DNA of 64,000 bases, from the NCBI GenBank assembly GCA_037447655.1, contig JBBHKE010001588.1:62001-126000 (forward strand), read 5' to 3'. The stretch's first letter is position 1. Each line of letters opens with the position of its first letter. The notes beneath the pieces were generated by a model that saw only the letters and a program-made list of their open reading frames with translations, ran no database searches and had not been told where the DNA came from. This document shows, one piece after another, positions 48,132 through 58,764 of the stretch. Origin of the DNA: Zygnema cylindricum (taxonomy: Eukaryota; Streptophyta; Zygnematophyceae; Zygnematales; Zygnemataceae). The position numbers and the translations under genes were made by a program.

Positions 48132-48867
48132 AGGAGGGGAGAAGGTGGCGATATTGGTGGAGGAAGTGGAGGAGGGGAAAGAGAAGGCCGTGCTGGTGGA
48201 GGTGGAGGAGATGGGGGTGGCGGGGGGCTTGGCAAAGGAGATGGTGGAGGAGGGAGAGGAGGAAAAGGAGGTGGCGACATTGGTAGAGGAGTGGAGGAGG
48301 GGAGGGAGGGGGGGACTTTGGTGGAGGTGGACTTGGTGGTGGAGGAGATGGAGGTGGTGGGGGGCTCGGTGGAGGTGATGGTGGAGGACTTGGAGAAGGG
48401 GCAAGAGGAGGGGAACGAGGTGGCGACATTGGTGGAGAAAGTTGGAGAGAAGGAGGTGGTGAGTTTGGTGGAGGTGGATTTGGAGGTGGAGGAGACGGAG
48501 GTGGGATGGGGCTCAGCAGCCAATATTGTGGAGAATGTGGAGGAGGGGTAGGAGTAGGGAAAAGAGGTGGTGACATTGATGGGGAAAGTGGGACGAAAGG
48601 AGGAGGCGAGTTTGGTGGAGGACTTGGAGGTGGAGGACACACATAAGGCAAGGGGCTTGGCATCGGAGATTGTGGTGCAGGTTGAGGGGAAGGAGGTGGT
48701 GACATCGGCAGAGGAAGTGTTAAAGGGGAATGAGGAGGCGACTTCCCAAGAGGCGGACTAGGCGGTGGAGGAGACGGAGGTGGCGAGGGGCTTGGTGGAG
48801 GAAATGTATGGTTTGTTCGAGGCGAAGGTGGAGGGGCAGTAACTCTCACCATCATTACGCTTTTCAC
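48121..48867 (-). pseudogene. Proline-rich protein N-terminal part
   Basis: The minus frame starts [16 protein letters not shown] and continues as [25 protein letters not shown] and similar, about 250 codons to the D insertion point. Unlike the left array, the units here are varied and the frame begins in non-repetitive sequence, so this end looks most like a real hydroxyproline-rich protein. There is no convincing secretory signal; an upstream exon is possible. If it was a gene, D split it and the C-terminal end is now fused to F gag. Confidence 0.35.
48132..48850. repeat. GGA-rich coding-like minisatellite, right part
   Basis: Continues the array beyond D, with units such as GGTGGTGACATTGGTGGAG, GGAGACGGAGGTGG and GGGGCTTGG. 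Less regular than the left part and ends in unique sequence near 48840. Confidence 0.8.
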
Positions 48868-49245
48868 TTCTTACTTATTATCACTTGATGTCCATGCCCA
48901 TGATCCAAATGTGAAGTTTCCAAGACATATTAAAAATTGAGATTAATTGATAATATAAGCTGTAATAGTTGTGACAATAATCATTACGAAAAGCCCGTGT
49001 TTTCGAATGTTAAACCCAGATTAAGTAAAACAAGTAGCAAAACATGTTCAGACTGGCCCGGTTTCTTTCAGCTACTATATTACAAGAAAGCATAAAAGCA
49101 CAACCACATGTGCATGCTGAAATTCAATAAAATTTCTAGCTTGTGAGCTTGTAAACTTGACTGCAGGGAAGTTATGAAAAATAACAAATGCCTTCACACA
49201 ACAAGATTATAGCAAGATACATTAATTGAATGCAATGTCTATCAA
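48868..49245. other. AT-rich spacer without a recognised gene
   Basis: Lies between the proline-rich frame and the last subtilase exon. No LTR end of F was found here. Confidence 0.55.
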
Positions 49246-49445
49246 TTAAATGTTTTTTATCGGCGAGTGTTTGAACTGAAGTCTATATTCACCTGTGGCG
49301 GAATTGGCTATGGAGCCTATAGCTGTTACTATGATTTTGAAACTGAACACTTGATTAGCTACAGTGAACTCTAGCACACTTGGAGAGATGGTGACAAAGA
49401 CTTCAATGGGTTGCACTATTGAGACTCTGTAAGTTGAAATTGTTG

Positions 49446-49489
49446 GGCCTACATTAGTACATTGTCGAGCCCACATTAGTGACCTGTCT
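49446..49489 (-). repeat. 22-bp frameshifting duplication in the subtilase tail
   Basis: On minus ACTAATGTGGGCTCGACAAT is followed directly by ACTAATGTAGGCCCAACAAT. This doubles the conserved VTNVGxxxxTY block and moves the frame by one base. Confidence 0.8.
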
Positions 49490-50765
49490 GGTTGTGGTGT
49501 ATCCTGTAGTGATCTTGCTCATCATCAAAGTAGGACTGTTATAGTCGAAGGGGTAAAAGCGCAAAGGGTATTCACATAAAGTGTAAGAGTATGTTACGCC
49601 CACGTTGTAGAAAGAGCAAAGATGTATAGCATAGTCACAACGCCTTGTCTCGTAAATAAGTCCAGGATTTGCAGCTGAATTGGGACGGACAAATCCAGCT
49701 CCATAATCGTTGATGTTGCCTAATGCTATTGGAGCAGCTGCCAATGGCCAGATAGTCAATTGCATATCAAATGAGTGATTCTCACCTTTGCTGAATTAGA
49801 ATCACATAACAATATTGAAAGTTTGACAATTAAAGTGAAATATTCTATGTATTTACAACAATATGCATATTATTCAAGATTCAAGAGAATTGGTCCGGTG
49901 TGCACTTTGTCTTTGGGTTACCCTAGGAGAGGTTTATGACTACCATGTCCTTACCCGAGGTTGTGATTGCTGAATATATGGCTAATGCCAACCATGTTGG
50001 ACGCAAAGATTTTAACAACAAAGCAACTCCGGACACATGGGGAGTGTCCACAGAGATTCCGGACAAGAACTGCCACTCAGCCATTCGAGGATCCTCAGCA
50101 GACGTGAGGTCAGTTGCCACTCTTAAAGGAGGTAATGCCGCAAGAATGAAAAGTCTGGGAGCAGCAACGTTTGGCTGCAAAGACCAAAGATTTTATCAAA
50201 AAATAGGTTGTTGGTAGCCATAAGATCCAAAAACATACTTTTCATTCTAAGTATTGGATATTTCAACAAGACATTCCAATTCAAATTCCATATTAGCAAT
50301 TTAAGGGACTACACAATGATTATAATTTCTAGTACTGTTTCACATTTTCCCAGCCACATCCGGGACGGGCAATCACGTACTAACTTATAATTTTTTGAAG
50401 TGCGTCAATTGCTTGATATAATAGCTAAAATTAAGGCAAAAAAACATATGTTTCCCCCATAACATTCCATATCTAGCAAATGCAGACAAATTTTTCATTC
50501 TTTCATAAACCATGTAGTTCTTATAATATTCGTCAGTTTAAAGCGAGTTCTGTTCTTGAGATAGTTTTCTAGTGTATCAAACCTTCATAATGTCAGCCAT
50601 TGGGTTTGAACCTTGTGATGAGAAATAAGGTACTTCGGTCCTCGTGATGAGAAATAAGGTACTGTCGGTGTTGGGAGAGGTGGAGATCCTTGGACCATAT
50701 AATCCCAGAGATAGTTGCGGTCGGATTTCTGTGTCATCCACATTTAAAATTGTAAACACTCACTC

Positions 50766-50770
50766 GCTAC
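50766..50770. other. Target-site duplication GCTAC of G, left copy
   Basis: GCTAC at 50766-50770 and 57216-57220 exactly flank the two LTRs of G. Confidence 0.95.
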
Positions 50771-51819
50771 TGAAACTCTGAGACCTCCATAAGTCCTCAG
50801 AGTGGACAGCTTCCAAGAAGCCTCTAGGATAATCCTGACCCCTTTGTATTTAAGCAAAAATAACTGCCACCCTGGCAGACAAAAACTCTGACCAACTTCA
50901 CCCCTGTGAAGACAAGACTCCCCTGAGTCGATAGCAAAAAGAATCTCTGAATTTGCTCCCCTGAGCAGTAAGTTATGGAGGGTCAAAGTTGACCTTTTGT
51001 ACAGAAGCTCTCTGGGAGAGGGGGTCCTATCTTCTAATTTTTCTAAGTCCTATCTCTCTCACAGACTCTATCTACTGATGTACGGAACCAATCAGAATTG
51101 AGTTCCGTACGCAAAAGTACAGCTGCCGGTGTACTTTATGTACGGACATTGTACGACATGGCCAAAATGTCGACACATGTCAAATCTGGATTCGGTGCCA
51201 TAATCTCCGGAGTTTCCACAATCCAACGGAATTTTGCCACGCGTCATCCGATGTGGCGATGGCCACAAACCGCCGAAATCTTCCTCCGCGATCTCGGCGC
51301 TAATCCCGGCCGTCCGATTAAATTCGGCTTTAATCGTGGCCGTAATAAATACATGCGCTGTATTTGTTTCATTTACGAAACAAATGCGCGGTACTGATTT
51401 ATGTCCGTACCGTAAGTCGTACATTACATATTACTGGATCTATGTATCCCGTAATTAATTCTAGTTAAATGGTTTATCGCTTGTATACATATCTAAATAA
51501 TTATCAAACTATATGCTTGGTAACACTACCGCTAGATGAAACGGCTAAGGCTACCGGCTACTTCGTGTCTGCCGGCCGGCAGGTACAAGGATCAAATCCT
51601 GCCGCCGGCATATACATTTTAATTAAATATATAAACCCTAATATAAAATTCCCGTAAACCTCAGGATAGCCAAGGTAGCCATGGCTCTAGCTTCCTCTCC
51701 AATTTCTCAGTGACTGCGACAAGTTTGAGAGTTGGAGAGAGAAGTTAGAGATAGACTGCCTCGACTTCTATATTTCTTTTCAGACCTAGAAAATACTAAT
51801 AAAACCATTAGTTTCTACA
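50771..51819 (-). repeat. 3' LTR of G
   Basis: On minus TGTAGAAACTAATGG to CAGAGTTTCA. Hairpin at about 51562-51605 with TGCCGGC/GCCGGCA arms. Confidence 0.95.
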
Positions 51820-51963
51820 CTCCCCTTATTTTCTAGTCAATCTTTAATTTCAGACCACACTTCTCCCTGCAAAAAATTAGTTTAGGGGAAGGCACAGGTT
51901 TGGTCATCATATCTGCTACCATCTCACTATCTGGTCTGTACTCTAAACTGATTATTTTGTTTT

Positions 51964-54102
51964 CTACTTTCTCTCTAACAAAGCTGAGTCTGATGTCCAT
52001 GTGTTTGGCTTTAAAATGGTGTTTAGGATTGGCAGAAATAGCGATTGCTGCCTGTCACAAAATATTTTCTGCACACCACTCTTAAGGTGACCAAGCTCAC
52101 CAAGCAAAGACTTGACCCACATCAATTCTTTTACAGCAGAGCAAGAGGCCATATACTCAGCCTCCATGGTGGACTGAGCAATAACCTTTTGCTGTTTGCT
52201 ACTCCAACAGCAAGCCCCATCACCCACATATAATACATATCCAGAAGTACATCTTCTCATCGGAGCATCACCATAACTGGCATCACTCCAAGTAGTGATG
52301 TCAGTATTCTCCCCACCCAAATGCAACCATAGATCTCTAGTTCCTACCAAGTATCTAAGGACTCTCTTAGCTGCCTCCCAATCCTTCTTAGTGGGAGCAT
52401 TTAGACTTCTACTCAGCACTCCTACAGCTGCAGCTAAATCCGGCCGGGTACAATTCATAAAATAGATTAGACTTCCCACTACTTGCCTGTAAGGAATAGT
52501 CTGCATGAAATTTTGTTCTTCAGGAGATAATTCCTTGTCTAAGACTATGACTCCTTCTTCCTCACTCCCCTCACTTCCCTTCTTCAATTCCATTGGAGTT
52601 GTACAACTATTAGCTTTATCCATTTGAAATTCTTCAAGCATGTTCCCTATTGCTTCTTTTTGAGTCAATCTTATAATTTTTCTTTTTCGGTCTCTCTCTA
52701 CTTGAATTCCTAAAATATATTTTGCTTCCCCTATATCCTTCATTTCAAATCTCCCCTTAAGATCGGTTTTCAGTTTATTAATTTTTTCCATTGATTTACT
52801 TAAAACAAGCAAATCATCAAGATAAATTGCAATAAATATAAAACCTTCCTCATCTTCGAGAACATAGATTGAGTGATCTGAGCTGATCCGAATATATCCT
52901 AGACCGGTAAGAAACTCATCAAGCTTCTTATTCCACTGTCGGGGCGCCTGTTTCAAACCATAAAGAGATTTAATCAGCCGGCATACCTTACTCTCCTCTC
53001 CTTCTTCCACAAACCCTTCGGGTTGTCGCATGAAGATCTCCTCTTCTAATTCTCCATGCAAAAAGGCTGTTTTGATGTCCATCTGGTGCACTTCCATGTC
53101 TTCCGCCGCTGCTAAACTGAGAAGTATGCGGACGGAGGGAAATCTGACCACCGGGGCAAAGGTTTCCTCGTAGTCAATTCCTTCTTTTTGTGTAAATCCC
53201 TTTGCCACTAATATGGCCTTGTAGCGCTCGATTGTGTTATCTGGGTTCAGTTTTAGTTTGAAAACCCACTTACAACCGATTGGTTTTCGGTTAGGTGGAC
53301 AGTCCACCAGCTCCCAAGTATCGGCTGCCATGATTGAAGCCATCTCCTCATTGATGGCTGTCTTCCACCGGTTTCTTTCTGGACAAGTCATCGCCTCTCG
53401 ATAAGTTTGAGGTTCATCTTGATGAGATAGTTTAGTTACCTTGTTATTAACCTGTTTTTCTTGCAGTCTTTTGCTACTTCTCCTCCCTCCCTCAAAATCT
53501 GAGGCCGGAATAGATGGTTCTCGTGGATTCTTTCGAACAAACTCGGCTTCTCCCCTATCCCTTGATTCCGAATCAATTTCCACCACGTCTTCCGCTTCGA
53601 GTAGAGTTGTCACTGGAGTTTCCACAGCCGAGTCCTTTTTGGTCTGATTTGTTCCTGCAAGAATGTCATCGTCTCTAAAACCTGGATAGTTAGGAAGCTC
53701 AAAGTCATCAGTATTTTCTGACTCAAATCTGATTTTTACTGACTTTGTATATTTGAAGGGATCCACAGACTTTCCTTCATCCAAAACTACTAGATGCTTT
53801 ACTAAGATTATATCTTCTCTTTTTAGATCATAAACTCTATATCCTTTAACATCCTCATCATATCCTAATAAGTATCCCGGTTTTCCTTTAGGATCTAGCT
53901 TCCAATTGGACCGATCAGTATCTAGACTGAATACTTGACTGCCGAAAACCTTTAAATGAGATAAGTCTGGTTTCCGGCCTGTCCATCTCTCATAAGGTGT
54001 TTGATCTTTTATAGTTGAAGTAAGAACTCTATTTTTGAGGTAATTAGCACAGTTCATTGCTTCTGCCCAAAACCTTTTTCCTATCTTCTTATCCGACAAC
54101 AT
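51964..54102 (-). pseudogene. G integrase C-terminal part, reverse transcriptase and RNase H
   Basis: A 712-codon frame. It opens with integrase C-terminal MLSDKKIGKRFWAEAMN and a Ser/Glu-rich linker. The reverse transcriptase (VAKGFTQKEGIDYEETFAP) has active site YLDD at 52813-52824, where A1 and B have YVDD. The RNase H has WSDASYGD and STMEAEY. Near 52065 a 4-base deletion removes the DNQ motif of the RNase H and shifts the last residues. Upstream it connects to gag through a one-base frameshift near 54146. Confidence 0.93.
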
Positions 54103-54143
54103 ACTTCTAGCACTATCACTTAGTGTTCTATTTAACCTTTCAG

Positions 54144-56186
54144 CTAACCATTCTGTTCAGGATTTTCTGGCACTGTCTTTTGGTGTTGAACCCCATCTTC
54201 CCTCAAAAAATCCTCAAACTGGTTAGAAGTATACTCTCCACCATTGTCACTCCTTACTCTCTTGATTGGAGTTTCATGGAGTTTTTCGCTCCATGCTTTA
54301 TATTGTCTAAAACAGTCCTCAGCTTCTGACTTGTTTTTCAAAAAATATACTCGGGAATACCGAGACCAATCATCAGTTATAGTCATCATAAATCTCTTCC
54401 CCCCCGGTGAGGGCACTCTAGCCGGTCCCCAAATATCTGTGTGTACTAGATCTAGAAGTTTTTCTCCCTTGTAGGTGGCTGTTTTTGGAAAGGGTAATCT
54501 GTGTGCTTTACCTTGAGCACACCCACTACAATCACTTATATCATCACTCTCACTGAACTGAATCCCTTCCACCACTCCCATCTTTTTCATCTCTCTTAAC
54601 TTATCTAGATTCACATGCCCAAGCCTCTTATGCCACATCATAATATCATGAACACCAGCATAATAAAGTTTCTTCGTTTCATTACTTAAGATCAGCCTAA
54701 ACATCCCATGGCTACCTTTCTCAGCAATGAAATAGACATCCTCCTCAAAACTAGCAGTAAAGACTCCTTCCCTAGTGCTAGTGAAAAAACCCTTATCATC
54801 TAATACTGATGTAGAGATAAGATTTTTGTTCCGCTCCGGAATAAACAATACATCGGAGAATGTTAATATGGATGTCTTTCCTTCTACTAACACTTTCAGA
54901 TCTACCGATCCTACAAGAGTAGTGGTGACTATCCTCCCATCCCCGTACTCTATCTCTACGGTGGGAATCTTTCTTATCTTAGTGAACAAGTGCCTATCCT
55001 TACACATGTGCATTGAGGCACCTGAATCTATAATCCAGCCTGCTTCACCTTTCAATCCACCGTAAGCACATTTCTGCCTTCGTGGAATTTCAACCTCAGT
55101 TTTCGCCTCCAACTCCTCATCCAAAAGGAGCTCATCGTCCTCGTCCTCGGATTCCGCCTCAAGTACCTGTGTGACAAGGGCCTTTTTCTTTCCTCTCGGG
55201 GTACCACCGGTCTGCCCCTCCTTTAACCGAAGCTCGGTTAGCTTGGTGCACTCTGCCATATAGTGCCCCGGTTTCTTAAAAAAATGACATAAACCTTTGG
55301 GAGCCCTTGGTTCGAACTCGCCAACCTGTTTTTTCTGCTCCCTACCCCCATAGTTTCCGACTGGTTTCCGGGAATCCTTGTTCCTCCAATCGGTCGCTGT
55401 TGCCAAGGCTTGGCCACTCTTTCCTCCCCTTCGGATCTCAATCGTATTCTCTCGAACGAGAATCATCCCTACCACAGAGTTGCATATCCACCTTGAGTCC
55501 GGCAAGTCCTGCACACGGTTGACTATGTTCTCGAACTCATCAGGTAACTTCATTAGTAAACAGTTAACTTTTTCTTTTTCACTAAAAACTTTACCCGCAC
55601 TCTCTAGCTCCATGAAGAGTGTAGCAAGCTCATTGCAAAAATCCAACATATTTCCCCCTTTGTATACATACTCCTTAACTTTCTGATCAGCCAACTGTTG
55701 TTGCTGAATCGTACCACTTCGGTACATCTCTATGAGAGCCATCCAAAGATCGGATGCCCTCTCTACCTGCAAATGAGGACATGCAAGTCCTTGAGTGAGA
55801 TGGCGTAGGATGAAGTGTTTTGCCGCCATATTGTTGAAGTCCCATGTTTCAGTATCATTCTCCTCGTTCCTCGGAATAGGTGACATGAATGCTAAACCAG
55901 TTGCTATTGGTGTGGTCGCCTCCTTCTCCTTTCCTTTGTCCACCACCTCTCCTTCCTTTGTTTCCTCCGTTGAAGGTGAATCCTCTTTCCTGGTGAATCT
56001 GCTTCCTTTAAACCCTGGAGGAATTCGAAGACTTGATGGACTCCCCAATCGTCCACTCACTATCCCCCAAAACCTTTTTTCGCATAGAGCTCCTATCATC
56101 ATACTTTCCCAGTATATGAAGCCAGTTCCATTAAAGATTGGTACCCTAGAGGGTGGGCCCATAACCTGAAACTCTGAGACCTCCAT
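54144..56186 (-). pseudogene. G gag, protease and integrase core
   Basis: A 680-codon frame starting at the LTR-located ATG (MEVSEFQVMGPPSRVPIFNG). The domains in order are gag (to about residue 280), zinc-knuckle-like CHFFKKPGHYMAEC near 55290, protease WIIDSGASMHM near 55035, pre-integrase MWHKRLGHVNLDKLREM, and integrase core with VHTDIWGP and RVRSDNGGEYTS. The second Cys of the knuckle is Phe, unlike A1. The frame ends at a TAG after ENPEQNG through a single-base deletion. Confidence 0.94.
56152..56166 (-). promoter_or_regulatory. G primer binding site (initiator tRNA-Met anticodon arm)
   Basis: On minus GGTTATGGGCCCACC immediately follows the LTR. Its reverse complement GGTGGGCCCATAACC is the anticodon stem-loop sequence of initiator tRNA-Met, CAU anticodon included. 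This implies priming by a cleaved tRNA fragment, as known for Drosophila copia and yeast Ty5. Confidence 0.88.
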
Positions 56187-57215
56187 AAGTCCTCAGAGTG
56201 GACAGCTTCCAAGAAGCCTCTAGGATAATCCTGACCCCTTTGTATTTAAGCAAAAATAAATGCCACCCTGGCAGACAAAAACTCTGACCAACTTCACCCC
56301 TGTGAAGACAAGACTCCCCTAAGTCGATAGCAAAAAGAATCTCTGAATTTGCTCCCCTGAGCAGTAAGTTATGGAGGGTCAAAGTTGACCTTTTGTACAG
56401 AAGCTCTCTGGGAGAGGGGGTCCTATCTTCTAATTTTTCTAAGTCCTATCTCTCTCACAGACTCTATCTACTGATGTACGGAACCAATCAGAATTGAGTT
56501 CCGTACGCAAAAGTAGAGCTGCCGGTGTACTTTATGTACGGACATTGTACGACATGGCCAAAATGTCGACACATGTCAAATCTGGATTCGGTGCCATAAT
56601 CTCCGGAGTTTCCACAATCCAACGGAATTTTGCCACGCGTCATCCGATGTGGCGATGGCCACAAACCGCCGAAATCTTCCTCCGCGATCTCGGCGCTAAT
56701 CCCGGCCGTCCGATTAAATTCGGCTTTAATCGTGGCCGTAATAAATACATGCGCGGTATTTGTTTCATTTACGAAACAAATGCGCGGTACTGATTTATGT
56801 CCGTACCGTAAGTCGTACATTACATATTACTGGATCTATGTATCCCGTAATTAATTCTAGTTAAATGGTTTATCGCTTGTATACATATCTAAATAATTAT
56901 CAAACTATATGCTTGGTAACACTACCGCTAGATGAAACGGCTAAGGCTACCGGCTACTTCGTGTCTGCCGGCCGGCAGGTACAAGGATCAAATCCTGCCG
57001 CCGGCATATACATTTTAATTAAATATATAAACCCTAATATAAAATTCCCGTAAACCTCAGGATAGCCAAGGTAGCCATGGCTCTAGCTTCCTCTCCAATT
57101 TCTCAGTGACTGCGACAAGTTTGAGAGTTGGAGAGAGAAGTTAGAGATAGACTGCCTCGACTTCTATATTTCTTTTCAGACCTAGAAAATACTAATAAAA
57201 CCATTAGTTTCTACA
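56167..57215 (-). repeat. 5' LTR of G
   Basis: 1,049 bp. Contains the gag ATG (56186-56184), the hairpin at 56966-57006 (arms TGCCGGC and GCCGGCA, inner AGGAT/ATCCT), and the TGCGACAAGT and CTAGAGCCATGG strings shared by all family A LTRs. Confidence 0.95.
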
Positions 57216-57391
57216 GCTACATGATGTCAAAAATTTCCTTTCCTCTCTATCTTCATTGCACCGAGCGAGGTTTTCTATGTACTGTCACTCAAAGCAATCC
57301 CAACACATCAAAACATTTAGACGAAAAGAGACATGCGGACTGAAAAGCACATTGTAAAATATTTTTGGCATATGCTTACAAAGTAGATGTA

Positions 57392-57614
57392 TAGTAGTCG
57401 ACAATTGACAACCCTGCATCATAATCCACAACAATTGTGGGAAGCACGTGGTACTCCATCTTCACTAGCCTTGTTCCATTGTTCCTCAAAATCATTCCAG
57501 CTGCCCTCCAAGCTTAGAGGCATCGTAACCTTGACGGAGAGACGAGCCATTAACAAAATCACAGATGATAATTTTCCCACTTACACGAGGAGGGTCCAAC
57601 ACTCCCCCTAGACA
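57392..57614 (-). pseudogene. Subtilase protease-associated (PA) domain exon
   Basis: On minus, after a TTGCAG acceptor, it reads RGVLDPPRVSGKIIICDFVNGSS. After a one-base shift it reads AGMILRNNG and HVLPTIVVDYDAGLSIVDYY. This is the PA-domain pattern of plant subtilases (GKIVxCDRG, AGGxGMIL, LPxxxV). A GTAAGC follows as a possible donor. It belongs with the exons at 49246-50770, from which it is separated by G and an intron. The more N-terminal Asp and His catalytic regions were not recognised. Confidence 0.75.
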
Positions 57615-57620
57615 TTGGCT

Positions 57621-58227
57621 GCAATGACACAAACATTTTGTGAGAAACAATTTAGGTCTTGGGAGAGGATTTCTAACTCAGAGATTATGGAGGTCTCAAG
57701 TCTAAAATGCAAACATAAAGGCATACACTTGCTTAAGAGCACAATTGCTAACCAAGTACACTGCCGTCCCTATTAAAGTTAATCATCATAATTCACTGTT
57801 AATAACACTATTTAGGCAAGTGGCCCAAATTGAGCCACTTTGCAGAGCATAATTGAGTGTAGTTAATTAAAAGAAAGTGTCAACGCCTGTAATTCACTAA
57901 CTCTAACATCGATGGATGGTGTACTTCCTCATTGCAAATTGTGGTACCTGGCACTGGTTGTGGAAACTCTTGGAAGGGCCGCATTTTGCCTCTAAACGAG
58001 AGGCAGTTGGGTGGTGCCAGAATCCATAGTACCATTGGTGGAGGCATAATCCTGCTAAAACATGGGATAATTAAGAGAAACACAGACTTTTGTTGTATAA
58101 GACACTTGGCGCCGAAGGAGACGGGTTGCTTTTTCAGTACTGTCTCCTGAGAAAACCCCTAGAGAATTAAATCAACCTCTCTGTTGTAGAACTGTTGCTT
58201 TGTCGTTGACTCTATTGCCAATGCTCG
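57621..58227. other. Unassigned DNA, possibly subtilase intron or upstream exons
   Basis: The minus frame at 58083-57880 is open but without a motif I recognise. Bases 58141-58227 precede the homology to H. Confidence 0.45.
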
Positions 58228-58751
58228 ACATAGGGACTAGAGATCTATGGTTGTATTTGGTTGGGGGGAACAATATTGACATCACCACTTAGAGTGATGC
58301 TAGCTATGGGGATGCTCCTATGAGGAGATGCACGTCTGGGTATGTATTGTATGTTGTCGATGCGGCTTGTTGCTCGAACAGCAAGCAGCAAAAGGTCATT
58401 GCTCAGTCCACCTTGGAGGCTAGGTACATCACCTCTTACTCTGGTGTAAAATAATTAATGTGGGTCAAATCCTTACTTGGTGAACTTGGTCATCTTAAGA
58501 GTGGTGTTCAGAAAGTATTTTGTGACAACCAGGCACCTATTGCCATTTCTGCCAATCCTAAATACCATTTTAAAGTAAAACATATGGACATTAGACTTAG
58601 CTTCGTTAGGGAAAAGGTAGAAGATAGAATAATCAGTTTAGAATATAGACCACATAGTGAAATGGTAGCAGATATGATGACCAAACCTGTGCCTTCCCCT
58701 AAGCTATTTTTTTGTAAAGAGAAGTGTGCTCTGAAATCAAAAGGTGACTAG
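58228..58751 (+). pseudogene. Copia element H, RNase H fragment
   Basis: Plus-strand family A RNase H: GTRDLWL, SDASYGDAPMRRCTSGYVLY, STLEARY, then an open frame at 58458-58751 with MWVKSLLGELGHLKSGVQKVFCDNQ and KHMDIRLSFVREKVE. Stops occur near 58290 and 58452. Everything upstream is missing. Confidence 0.9.
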
Positions 58752-58764
58752 AAAATAAGTGGAG

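Larger units (their letters stand above)
49246..50770 (-). pseudogene. Subtilisin-like serine protease (plant subtilase), C-terminal exons
   Basis: Three exons on minus. Exon 50770-50583 ends TEVPYFSSQGSNPMADIMK. An intron follows (acceptor TTTGCAG). Exon 50174-49955 reads PNVAAPRLFILAA..FLSGISVDTPHVSGVALLLKSL: the catalytic Ser of the GTSMxxPH motif is kept but the Thr is Ile. A GTAAGG donor and an intron of about 170 bp follow. Exon 49785-49246 reads NDYGAGFVRPNSAANPGLIYE and the fibronectin-III-like tail (STYRVSIVQP, VTISPSVLEFTV). Plant subtilases are secreted proteases acting in the cell wall. This copy is dead: a 22-bp duplication at about 49446-49489 shifts the frame, and G has split the gene. 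Confidence 0.85.
50771..57215 (-). mobile_element. Copia element G, young near-complete family A copy
   Basis: 6,445 bp on minus: two 1,049-bp LTRs with only about four differences by eye, target duplication GCTAC, PBS GGTTATGGGCCCACC, purine tract AATAAGGGGAG, and a gag-pol frame broken at two places. It is the reference copy for A1-A4, F and H. Inserted in the subtilase pseudogene. Confidence 0.96.

Noticed and set aside
51092-51424. 110-codon frame inside the G LTR, repeated at 56488-56820
   Set aside because: It is open in both LTRs but is broken in the other LTR copies I compared and has no recognisable domain. I judge it chance within the LTR.
57880-58083. Minus frame of 67 codons as an upstream subtilase exon
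   Set aside because: Position fits, but I could not match it to the Asp or His catalytic regions, so it is left unassigned.
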